DNA from: Arenicola marina
Taxonomy: Eukaryota > Annelida > Polychaeta > Arenicolidae
Reading direction: 5' to 3'
DNA length: 64,000 nt
NCBI GenBank assembly: GCA_964019135.1
Contig: OZ025261.1
Location: forward strand, 28,442,029 to 28,506,028
The notes under the pieces are model-generated. The model searched no databases and was not told the origin of the DNA. It saw nothing but the letters and a program-made list of their open reading frames with translations. Positions within the stretch are counted from its first letter, which is position 1; every line of letters begins with the position of its first letter. Positions 33,201 through 40,900 of this stretch are shown here, piece after piece. Both the position numbers and the translations under genes were made by a program.

Positions 33201-35344
33201 TTAACACACGTATATTTAGTATCTACGATTTCTCGATCTTAAAACTTGACATTATTATCGTGACTAAAATTAAAAGGACTCCTATTCATCAAGCAAATTA
33301 GTTCTCATGTTCAGATATCCCTGGAACTTACATGTTACCGAAGTTATGTAATAGTGATAATAAAGGTTTACACTGATGGTGACGTTCTCCATTTTGAGCC
33401 TAAGTCGACAAATCCCACAATAGAACGTCAAATATATAACGTCTACAAACCATAAAAGGGGATGTTGTGGTCATTTCTTAAAGCCTGTTTGTTCTGTATT
33501 TAGCGTTTACGGTTCTGTATTCTCAGAGATTAATTCCTGAGGGTAATGTAGGCGTCGTGTGTGTTGTCAGAGATTCCCGAGATTGAAGAGGATCTGCCCA
33601 ACGGGAGAGAGGCCGACGACGATGACTTACTCAAGGACGACTTCGAAGACGATCCGGAGATTGAAGAGGTCAAACCCGATTAACTCCTTTCATTCTCTTA
33701 ACGCGAGCATTTCATCTTATGGTTTTCATTTGTGATCTATTTGTTATCGTTGTTGAACACTTAGTTTGGAATCGGCAGGACGCTTTGTCTTATGCAGGTC
33801 ATATTTTTCTGGGAGTGATCCCCTAGTCTGGGCGAAGAAAGCCATGGACTCATGCACGAGCATAGACATTTGCACAGACGGGGGTTGAACCACGCACCAC
33901 TCGGCCGCTTGATCTGCCCTAGTCGAGCACACTCGGCAATGGCAGAAAGAGCTTCGTACCGAGGCCACGGGGTGACCCCCTAATAAGTTAGTGTCCTCCT
34001 CCTCCTCCTCCTCCTCCTCAAACCAATCTGGGAGCCCCCTTGGCTCAGCTGGTAAGCATGCTGCTGGGCTTCAGATTAACAGGTCGTCGGTTCGACACTT
34101 GGGGCACCTGCATCTAGGGCATGTTTTATCTAACCGCATTTTATTGCGCGGGAGGTTTCTTGACCCAATTCAACCCCCATGCGAACAAAACATTTCAGAC
34201 CGACCTGCAACTAGTGACATTGACGTACGATACATACCGGCCCGACGCTTGGAGGGCTGTGGACAGTGACCCTTAGCCCTATATATGTCTCTGCGGTGTC
34301 TTGATCTCGCCACCAGAACACCCGGCCATGGCCCATGCAGTTTTGTAGAACGCTAACGCTCAAGGCCAACAGTAACCTCTTCCACAGTCTATATATGCAC
34401 CTAGCTAAGTTAAACTAAACTAAAATGCATTCACTGATCCCGCTAGCTGCAATATACTGGAACCATCGTTGCAATCATATAAAATGTTATTTCGGACCGA
34501 TAAAATATCAACAATAAAAATAATTAATACTCTCTCACTGGTTATAGGTTCTCGATGATGTGGTGACGGTGGCCAGACAGGCCTGTGATGAACTCGACGA
34601 GGAGGTCAAGGACGAACTGATCTACGACGAACGGAGGCCGAATACGAGCAAAGTGATCCGAAGGTACATAGATGCAGTCGGTGTCAAGGTCATGTTGATG
34701 CATACGGGGTCAAGGTCATATCGGTGCAGTCAGCGTCAAGGTCATATCGTTGTAGACGGGTCAACGTCATATGTGCCGATGGGGTCAAGGTCATATTTGT
34801 GCATATGGGATCAAGGTTATGTCTGTGCAGTCGGAGCACAGTTATATCGGTGGATTCAATGTCAATGTCTTGCCAATTCAGATAAATTAGAATGAAAGCG
34901 AAGACAGCATGTTACTATCCAGCCTGCTGTTCATGCTGTGTTTGTTAATCGATGCTGGTTCTGATATTTCTTTCCTTACAGCCACTGCCAAGAGGCTCTG
35001 GGTAAAGAAAAATATGAGAAAGTCCGAAAGTTCTGTGAAAACAACGACTCGCCTGAACTAAGGTGAGCATAACCGACCATAGTGCCATTTGATTGTGATC
35101 TATTTTTGTACCGTTATTTTAATCTTGCTGCCGTATTTGCCAAGAACCGATGATGTAATCTGCGCTGCAATTCTTATGCATATGTTGTGCACACTTTGTG
35201 ATTTATGTGGCAGTATATTATATAATGGCGTGGATTTCATCTTCTCTTTGCAGAAAGCTGGAGAGAATCGTTGGCAAGGAGCACTCGAAGACCATTTCTT
35301 TGATGGCGGAGATATCCAGAAAGAAGAAATCATTGCACAGATGA
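12297..35344 (+). CDS. NIMA-related (NEK) serine/threonine protein kinase, NEK1/4/11-like
   Basis: Exons joined by phase: 12297-12379, 14159-14236, one not found, 21954-22004, 22501-22536, 23611-23725, 24062-24189, 25305-25406, 26554-26768, 27111-27262, 27743-28813, 30532-30603, 31142-31195, 33571-33668, 34548-34663, 34982-35062, 35254-35344 (TGA). Visible: 847 residues. Kinase features: [11 protein letters not shown] glycine loop, LALKKI lysine, hinge [62 protein letters not shown], then [20 protein letters not shown]. All key catalytic residues are present. The missing exon must supply the alpha-C helix to beta-5 and have a length of 3n+1. A Ser/Lys-rich disordered tail (27743-28813) and an acidic segment follow. 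The C-terminal end ([10 protein letters not shown]..., IVGKEH) resembles the C-terminus of NEK4 and NEK11 as remembered. NEKs act in cilia, cell cycle and DNA-damage response; which NEK this is stays open. The intron after 24189 has a GC donor. Confidence 0.88.
12570..14030. repeat. 17-bp minisatellite, about 85 copies
   Basis: Tandem GTCTCTGTAGAGCAGTG units (17 bp) with GTCACTG variants and shortened 15-bp units (GTCTGTAGAGCAGTG), filling most of the intron between the first two coding exons of the NEK gene. Reverse-strand frames rich in Thr, Leu, Tyr and Arg are artefacts. Confidence 0.95.
14463..15095 (+). mobile_element. SINE family C copy at 14935-15095, with a possible fragment upstream
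   Basis: At 14935 GAGGGGCTATGGCGCAAGCG is followed by a B-box, GATCGGTTCGAACCCTGG. The body reads CTTGTTGCCCCGTCTTATTT, then AACATGAAATCAA-type sequence, and the end contains ATCGCTTGTGACATCGTGAG. The same body recurs at 15843-16010. Around 14480-14520 another B-box-like GGTTCGAACCCACTC lies beside CTGCCGGCAGAGGGAG, possibly a second tRNA-derived fragment. All lie in a NEK intron. Confidence 0.6.
15408..15842. repeat. C-rich tandem array (about 33-bp units)
   Basis: Degenerate tandem units of CGCACCCGCCCAGTCCTGCC plus GCTAGCCCGCACCGC, about thirteen copies; the first third has shorter CGCCCCG-type units. The array abuts the body of a family C SINE at 15843. Alternative frames (Pro/Arg/Ser/Ala-rich) remain open only because of composition. 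Confidence 0.85.
15843..16010 (+). mobile_element. SINE family C, second copy
   Basis: TTGCAGGTTCGAACCTTGGT (B-box), then CTTGTTGCTCCGTTTTATTG, CACATGTGTAACATGAAATC and ATATCGCTTATGACATCGTG match the copy at 14935-15095 in order and orientation. The 5' head is replaced by the C-rich array. Confidence 0.7.
16040..16140 (-). mobile_element. tRNA-like SINE head fragment
   Basis: The reverse strand reads GGTAAGTAGCTCAGTTGGTC (box A-like), then GTAGGTTCGCGCCCTGGCAC (box B-like) and CTGCATCTGGGGCAAGGATC. The order and the GCATCTGGGGC continuation resemble family B at 34027. It lacks a full acceptor stem, so a free-standing tRNA gene is not supported. Confidence 0.55.
16141..19048. other. NEK intron sequence without identified exon
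   Basis: AT-rich intron DNA with low-complexity patches: a G run near 17101-17114, (CCCCT)n at about 18446-18485, and a G-rich stretch with a run near 18759-18776. At 18950-19030 a run of GTGTGTAC/GTGTACA motifs recalls the GTAC-rich arrays at 3461-4215. The kinase exon expected somewhere in 14237-21953 was looked for here and not found. Confidence 0.5.
19049..19215 (-). mobile_element. SINE family A, truncated reverse copy
   Basis: GGTTGGTTGTATATTCAGGA then CGCTTTACC, GGAGCCATGTCCCCGGGG with an expanded G run of about 15, and CTTTGCGAAGGAGGACATGG then ATCCTGCGACCACACAGG. The tRNA-like head is missing. Confidence 0.82.
19216..20980. other. NEK intron, GC-rich and unassigned stretches
   Basis: 19300-19480 is C-rich and 19600-19880 has G runs. 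Near 19970-20060 CGGGGTGCTGGGTTCGACGC is a B-box-like remnant of a tRNA-derived element. The open frame at 19933-20421 crosses this remnant and shows no kinase or other family features, so I do not call it an exon. Confidence 0.4.
21035..21432. repeat. 27-bp minisatellite
   Basis: About fifteen copies of CATCATACAGGTCAGTGAAC plus ATCTGTG (27 bp), with a few shortened 24-bp units. It lies in the NEK intron just upstream of exon 21954-22004. The multiple-of-3 period leaves frames open on both strands (HLCIIQVSE-type and CSLTCMMHR-type); no gene is implied. Confidence 0.93.
22257..22368 (-). mobile_element. SINE family A, 3' fragment
   Basis: TTGGTTTGGTGTATAGTCAG, GACGCTTTAACCACTTTTGA and GAGTGGAGCCATGTCCCCGG match the 3' half of the family in reverse orientation. 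It sits in the 0.5-kb NEK intron before the 36-nt exon 22501-22536. Confidence 0.8.
23190..23545 (+). mobile_element. Dispersed repeat D, copy 1
   Basis: About 355 bp that matches 36620-36980 in inverted orientation at roughly 85% by eye. Shared blocks include AGACGACTTCGCAAATCA, GGCGCCACTGGATGTGCAAT, GGAAATATGGTATTTATCTC and CAAAATATTTCCCAGAACTC. No coding potential or clear terminal inverted repeat. It ends about 65 bp before kinase exon 23611-23725. Confidence 0.8.
24249..24660 (-). mobile_element. MITE with TTAA ends, copy 2
   Basis: A 412-bp element bounded by TTAA, inverted relative to 5667-6073. The left end is TTAAAGTTGCATATCGAACC, the right end TTTTGGCGGGACAGAGCTCG then ACATGCAACTTTAA. 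Internal blocks such as GTGGTAAACGTCATCAGTTT and TCGCGATGCTTTGTTATAAG are shared. It lies in the GC-donor intron after kinase exon 24062-24189. Confidence 0.87.
24671..24830 (+). repeat. Dispersed repeat E, copy 1
   Basis: Matches 25688-25845 in the same orientation: AGATCTGG, GTCGCAAAAATTACCCATTC, GTGACCTGAATTGCACTTTC and TAACGTCTTCTGTTGAAAAC. The two copies flank kinase exon 25305-25406 as direct repeats about 1 kb apart. Confidence 0.8.
25040..25304 (+). repeat. Tandem array that reiterates a 3' splice site
   Basis: Four imperfect units of about 54-76 bp, each with CCCCCCACC-type pyrimidines, TGCGTTCCGTCCCTTTGGG and TTTCTGTCTGCAGG. The CAG dinucleotide positions are about 25102, 25174, 25250 and 25304. 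The last one (GGTCTGCAG|GCGCTGG) is the acceptor of the kinase exon starting at 25305. Upstream units would give alternative acceptors. Confidence 0.88.
25688..25845 (+). repeat. Dispersed repeat E, copy 2
   Basis: Second copy of the repeat at 24671-24830, with CCAGATCTGG, GTCGCAAAAAGTACTCATTT and the shared ACCTGAATTGCACTTTCTAA. Similarity is about 85% by eye. Nature unknown; no terminal inverted repeat was seen. Confidence 0.8.
26425..26520. repeat. 24-bp AT-rich tandem repeat
   Basis: Four copies of GTGCTATTGAATATTTTAAC plus four variable bases, ending 33 bp before the acceptor of kinase exon 26554-26768. It occupies the branch-point side of that intron. Confidence 0.85.
29500..29692. mobile_element. 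Small hAT-like element with G-rich core (tentative)
   Basis: The left end CACTGGCGTGCCAAGGCGGG and the reverse complement of the right end, CAGGGGCGTGAGCAGGAATT, share CAnnGGCGTG. There is a G/C-run core. Length (193 bp) and end type resemble the element at 46235-46435. No clear target duplication was read. Confidence 0.45.
29822..30052. repeat. 10-bp tandem repeat (TGATGTTCAC)
   Basis: About twenty-two units of TGATGTTCAC with TGATGTTTAC, TGATGTACGA and TGAGGCTCAC variants, in the NEK intron between exons 27743-28813 and 30532-30603. Confidence 0.92.
30887..30992. mobile_element. 106-bp MITE with TACCGTA ends
   Basis: The left end TACCGTAAACTTCGGCATAT is followed by AAGTCGC. The right end CGACTTATACGCCTGAAATA is followed by CGGTA and is the near reverse complement of the left. 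The ends resemble widespread animal MITEs with TACGGTA and CGACTTATA motifs (from memory). The TACCGTAAACT start is shared with the 813-bp element at 11260-12072. Confidence 0.75.
31709..31990 (-). mobile_element. Two head-to-tail SINE family A copies
   Basis: Copy 1 at 31709-31825 and copy 2 at 31826-31990 are both reverse. Each starts with GGTTGGTTG and CATTCAGGACGCTTTAACCA or a close variant, then ATATCGCGTCAATGGGAGAA and GGGGTAACCCCCTACTCTTT. Copy 1 stops in GCGAACAAG; copy 2 goes on to GCGACCACACAGACATGGCC. Both lack the tRNA head. Confidence 0.88.
33768..33985 (-). mobile_element. Diverged SINE family A copy
   Basis: GGCAGGACGCTTTGTCTTAT, then GTGATCCCCTAGTCTGGGCG, GAAGAAAGCCATGG, ACATTTGCACAGACGGGGGT and TGAACCACGCACC follow the family order (body, then reversed B-box) but with many differences. 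It looks older than the copies at 4286 and 56134. Confidence 0.5.
33993..34200 (+). mobile_element. SINE family B, full head and tail
   Basis: After a (TCC)n run at 33993-34019 the head reads CCCCCTTGGCTCAGCTGGTA (box A-like) and GTCGTCGGTTCGACACTTGG (box B-like). The tail GCATCTAGGGCATGTTTTAT, then GGGAGGTTTCTTGACCCAAT is shared with 5098-5236 and with tails near 41128, 57946 and 61845. Lies in the NEK intron before exon 34548. Confidence 0.72.
34673..34862 (+). repeat. About 25-bp tandem array of TCAAGGTCA half-sites
   Basis: Seven degenerate units of the type GGGTCAAGGTCATATCGGTG plus CAGTC start 10 bp after the donor of NEK exon 34548-34663. TCAAGGTCA occurs intact four times (near 34684, 34710, 34734 and 34784); other units have TCAACGTCA or TCAAGGTTA. 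TCAAGGTCA is the known monomeric half-site of NR5A and ERR nuclear receptors. Confidence 0.8.
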
Positions 35345-36619
35345 AGTTAAAGATTTTAATCCTTCTGCGGTCTGTGCGTTGGCGCGGTACCATGCATTGA
35401 TGTTGCATTCCAAACTGGTGAAATCTAGGACAGGACTAAGATTCTTGATGTTGTGGTAGACAATATATTAAAGTTATTCATTGACTCGTCGAATCGGTTT
35501 CACAGAAGTGCAGTTCTGAATAACACAGAACAATACGAATTTTATGGTTCACTTGAATATTGCCGCTCCTTGAATAGGCTTATTCGTAGGACAGTTTAAT
35601 CAGGTGTAATTTGTTTAGTAGGGACTTATAAGTACGTTTTATTGCGGGATTCTTCAGATTTGTGTAGGCTAATTGTCTTTTCTTAGAAATGCTCTGTTTA
35701 CATACATCGCAATATTAATCCTTACCTTGTACGCTAGGGCACTTATCCTTGAAACCTCTAAAAGTGGTTCGGTAAACAAGCGCTTACTATTTGATGACTT
35801 AAAGTTGCTTGCACAGCTTTTATTAAAGCTGCTCAGCCAGTACTATAAGTCAGCATTTATAGAAGCAAAATGTCACTTGCAAAGTTGATAATCTGATGTC
35901 GCCTATGAAATCTTCGCTGTAAGTTTTACATCAATTTCGACTTTCTATCTCGCTTTGAAAGTGCGAAACATGGCAGCATAGGCGAAATTTCGAGGGCGAA
36001 ATGCACGAGTAAGGCGCTTTTCCAAACTACACCTGTATTTTAATCTGTTGTAATGTATCAAGTCCAAAGGCTACCAGTTCTTTGTCTTCTGTAACCGTGT
36101 GTGTTACATTACCATGGTCGCATAGTGTCATATTGCCATATACTTATCATGTAAATATAAATTATTGGATCAATATATCGCAGAGCGCTCGTCACTACTA
36201 TTCCATCTGTCATATATATATGTATGCATGTATATAATGTCCCGTTCGCACCCAAGATCGGTTATGTTGAAACTTCAAATAGTACTTTACATAATTTAAC
36301 CATAAAGTGCCGACAGATACATGGGAAATAATTATATGCGTGTACGCTTTTATCTTCTGTTATCGTATTGTATGCATATGCCTATACCTGGTTATTATGA
36401 CCTATTATCTGCGTACACACCTTTAATGCGGCATACGCAATCTCCATACAAACGTCTCCGGGATCGGGCACGATTCCGATCATGCGGAGGTTCTAACGTA
36501 GCGTACAAGTAATTAAGTGCTTCCTACATAGATGTGGCTTGGCCATGTGATGTTGCAAGTGATGATTTGTAACGTGGCCTTTGATTGGCTGCATCGTGGC
36601 TTCCAATTTATAGTAGTCA
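35345..36619. other. 3' UTR of the NEK gene and intergenic DNA
   Basis: AT-rich DNA after the NEK stop codon. I could not fix a polyadenylation site; no strong AATAAA was picked out. Nothing else recognisable lies before the dispersed repeat at 36620. Confidence 0.4.
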
Positions 36620-36980
36620 ATACATGACATCGCAAATATCCGCCATCTTGGAAAAAGCGTGACTGGCGCAATGACTTCTGGGAAATATTTTGGTGTTATC
36701 GTGATGTTTTCTACGGAGATAAATACCATATTTCCTGGTTATTGGCAAAGCATGTATAACATTATTGAGCATGTCTAAATTACATCCAGATTACATAAGT
36801 TTTTCTTTACATAGATGACAATATCGTAGGTAATTGTTTACAGAATACGTTGTCATGCGATGACGCCATCTTGACATCTCGCAAAGACCAAAATAATACC
36901 AAGAATGCATTGTGCATGCAGTGGCGCCTCACAGTGGAATAATCTGAACTATGATTTGCGAAGTCGTCTGTTAAAGCAGC
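36620..36980 (-). mobile_element. Dispersed repeat D, copy 2
   Basis: Inverted partner of 23190-23545. Shared blocks include CCGCCATCTTGGAAAAAGCG, TGACTGGCGCAATGACTTCT, GGAGATAAATACCATATTTC, GATGACGCCATCTTGACATC and TGATTTGCGAAGTCGTCTGT. It lies between the convergent NEK and TYSND1 genes. Confidence 0.8.
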
Positions 36981-37931
36981 TCCTACAGCAAGTTTTCCAT
37001 GAGAAATATTGCAAAACGACGTCAAGAATTTAGGTGTTTAGTGAACAAATACAAATATACGGAACACTGCGCAATAAGAGAGGGAAAGTTTGAATAAGAC
37101 ACGCTTGTCGTAGGGACTTGTCTTTTTGAAAGGAAGAAGTGTCCTCGCAGTCACAGTAAGTGTTAACAAGAACAATGGGTCTCCAGAAATATCCCAATGA
37201 TATGCTGTATAGGTAGCTTTATATGTGACTGTAGGAGTCCTCAGTATTTACTTGGCCAACAGCCACACGGATAGCTTTAAAAACAGCCAATTTGTTTTGT
37301 ACTCCCATTATGGACATATGATTCTTCATATTATGTGTGTCTCAGATAATCAGAATAAATCTTATGTATGTCAGTCTACTTACTACAGTAGACTAAAGCA
37401 AAAGATTGTCTGTTTACGTCTATTCGTATCGAGTTCGTGCTAATTAAGATACCGCGCAGACTAATCCCGTTCCTGAATATATCACAGTTAATAATCTACG
37501 GGATGAACAGAATATTTAATACCGTAGGATCACTCCTCTTCCAGATGTTGTCTCACATTATCCTATTGACTTCACCTCTAAATAGATAGATAAATAGGAT
37601 ACACGTGGCGTGCAAATGCCTTTCATGGACGGAAAGAAAACAAATGAGATAAAATCTTACATACTTTATTAAGTCGACACAATCAATGTGATATAATAAC
37701 CTAAAACTTAATATTTCCATGATATCACAGGTCTTTGAACGCGTTGATAACTAGAACAAAAAACTGCAATATGCGCGATTAATTACCGGCGTTACAATCA
37801 GCAACCTCAAACTGGTATAAACTCTCATCAATGAAAAAATAAATACTCAAGAGATATCACAATTGCTTTAATTTGGGCCTCACGATTTGATTTTAGCAAG
37901 TTAGCATGAATGTCAGGAAGAAGGAAGGACG

Positions 37932-40900
37932 TCACAATTTGCTTTTTATTGGGTCTTCAACAGCTTCATTGACATCTGCAAATAAATGTGATGTGGAGTA
38001 CAGGATCACATCCATTGTAAATTACATCGATTGTAAATGACATCGATTGTAAATGCCATCCATTGTAAATTACATCGATTGTAAATGACATCGATTTTAA
38101 AGTACATCGATTGTGAATTACATCGATTGTAACGTACATCCACTGTAAAGTAGATGTACATCCATTGTAACTTACATCCATTGTAACGTACATCCCTTGT
38201 AAAGTAGATTTACATCTATTGTAACGTACATCTATTGTAAAGTAGATGTATATCCATTGTAAAGTACATCGATTGTACATCCATTGTACAGCACATCGAT
38301 TTTACATCCATTGTAAAGTACATCGATTGTACATCCATTGTATAGTATTGCATACTCAATACTAAATAGTCGGTATGCGGCTATATATCTACATTTGAGA
38401 TAAAAATGTCGCTTCCATAATACACAGAATCGTTCACTTTAAATTTGATCAAAAAAGATTCATAGACCGGCTGCTAAGATTGAATTCATGACTCTAGTCC
38501 TATACAACCTGTTGTGGTCGTTACCTTGTAGGTTCCAGATTGACTTCACAGTCTCGCTCCGTAGCTGTAATTGCTGTAGCTCATTTACATCTGTAAAAAG
38601 AATTGAAAAAAACGAAAAGACAAAAGTAGTGAAGCTAATGTTGCAGTCGCCATACAGATGGTTCGTTTTGAAAAAGAGAAACGTAAAGATCGCAAATAAA
38701 ACTAAAAATCTGTGGGCTCTGCATAGTTTCCCGTAGTTTCTCGTAACAACTTTAGTTCGCAAAAGCTGCACTGTAGTGTAACTATAGTGACGTGTTTCCG
38801 GTACCGCAGTACGACCAGACCACGTGCTCGGGATTCTACAGGTGCGTGGCGGATGTCCGCCATGTTGGATTCAGCTAAATTAGACGCTCTCCAGCTACTA
38901 GGGGGCGCCGCGAACAGTATGGTTCTGTTTCTGCGGGAAACTTCCTCCAGTGACTTACCTCCCGTATCAAGGTACATTTGGACAGCATTCCACACAGCCA
39001 CCATGGGCACACTGAGGTTGATATTAGGGAAACTGGCGCCACTGGCAGAGTCCCTGCAACGATACAGCGAAAACGATTATTCTTAAACGATCATTATGTA
39101 TAGACAGAAGAAGTGTGGTTTTCATCGGTGTAACATCGAGACAGGTGGTCCGAACAAAAATATAAAACACGATAGAAATATTTTGCAACATAAGAATGCA
39201 TTTTAGAAATATTATGTGCTGGTACGTGACAAACATTAGGCTACCAGAAGCACCTGAGTACATGAATGAAAAGGAATAGGAATAAGAATATCTTTCATTT
39301 TCTCGATCATGAAAGGGACTAAAGTGATATCACTCCTTGCGCAGGCAACGTTACGCGGTGAGGCCGGCGTAAAGGATTGACCTCGACCTGACCCAGATCC
39401 ATGCTCACTTGGCGTTACAGGCCACGATCCCGATGACGTGTCCAGAGGGCGCCACCAGCGGCCCGCCACTGGCTCCGGCCGTCACGGTGCATGTTGACTA
39501 GGCAGAAAGATGCAAACATTGTTTGAATATGTACAATAGTGTAAAAAACGTCACGCAACCGCCAGTTATTTTCGAGCAATATTGCATAATTTGTACATGT
39601 ATTGTACATGTATACAGTTCCGTCGACCTCTGATCTATTGCGTAAAATAGCAATGCTATATATAAATACACCTCATGATGAGGAGTTCTAACAAAATGGC
39701 CTATTCATATTGCTCACTGTGATACAAAGCCAGACAACAATGCCTCAATTATAGACTTTCGTGAGAGGCGCCAGGCGACCGTGAATTATTTTCGGGAAAT
39801 ATATAACTACAGAACCTGCATACGTAAACATTTGCCTTTAATTTGGGCTATCTCGGCTGGGCATAAATTTCAATGTTATGAACTGATGCAGATGGCTATG
39901 AGATAAGTTAAATAAAACTCCATCTCAATGCATCGAGATTGGATGGCAGTATACCTCGCCCACACACCTGGATGCATACAGGGACGCCATCTATGGTCGA
40001 GATCTTTGACACAACACCGGAAGTGACGCTTGGCCTCAGTTGGTGCTCTCTGCTGAACATCGAGTGACCAACGACAGCTACGTCTTGTCCTCAAAGATGG
40101 CAAGGGGGCGACAAAGTGGATAGAAGAATGTGGAAACTTCGTAAGAAATCTAAAATTTCCCAGGTAGACGTACACATAGGTACGTACGGCAAAACATGTT
40201 TATAAACGAATGGTTTGCAATGTTATAGACACAGGACATTTATAGCAATTCAAAAAGCCATTGTTAATTACACTCAAATTCTGCGCTGCTTCGAGCAGTA
40301 TTTAATGTCTTGTGAACCCGCTACGGCGTTATGATACTTATTCGTATGAGCGGCACCTACGCAATATTCGATCTGTTTCGTGGACAAGCAATGGGCGCAT
40401 TAGTGATTCGGCGACCTTTGTGAACCTAACGGCTAAACCGGGCCACGAAATCCCGAGGACAATGAAACGAGAGGATGACACGGCCCCAGGCACGGGTGGG
40501 GTTTGAACCCACAACCGCCTGCTCTGTAGTCCAGCCCACAACCTCTCGATAACGGCGGATCCCCCGATAAACGTACCTACATGCCACAGACCCTGATTAC
40601 ACCCCCCCCCCTCCACCACTGCCGTGAGGTCAACCTGTACAATCGGACTGGTAGGCGCAGCTACCTTCGTGGGTGCAGGCCGCCATAGGTGTGACGCGCG
40701 GCCAGCGGGCGCGAGAGCTGTAGTCGGCCATCTTGAGGAGTGCCACGTCCCACACCTGTCCGGCGGGCGTGGCGAACAACACCTTAGCCCGGTACCACTC
40801 CCGGCGGTCCGGGTCATCCACACCGACCTGCACTGAAACAAAAATAAATCTGATCTAGTTCCATGCATTTGCAAACGAACGCGCGGCGAAGTCTTTGACA

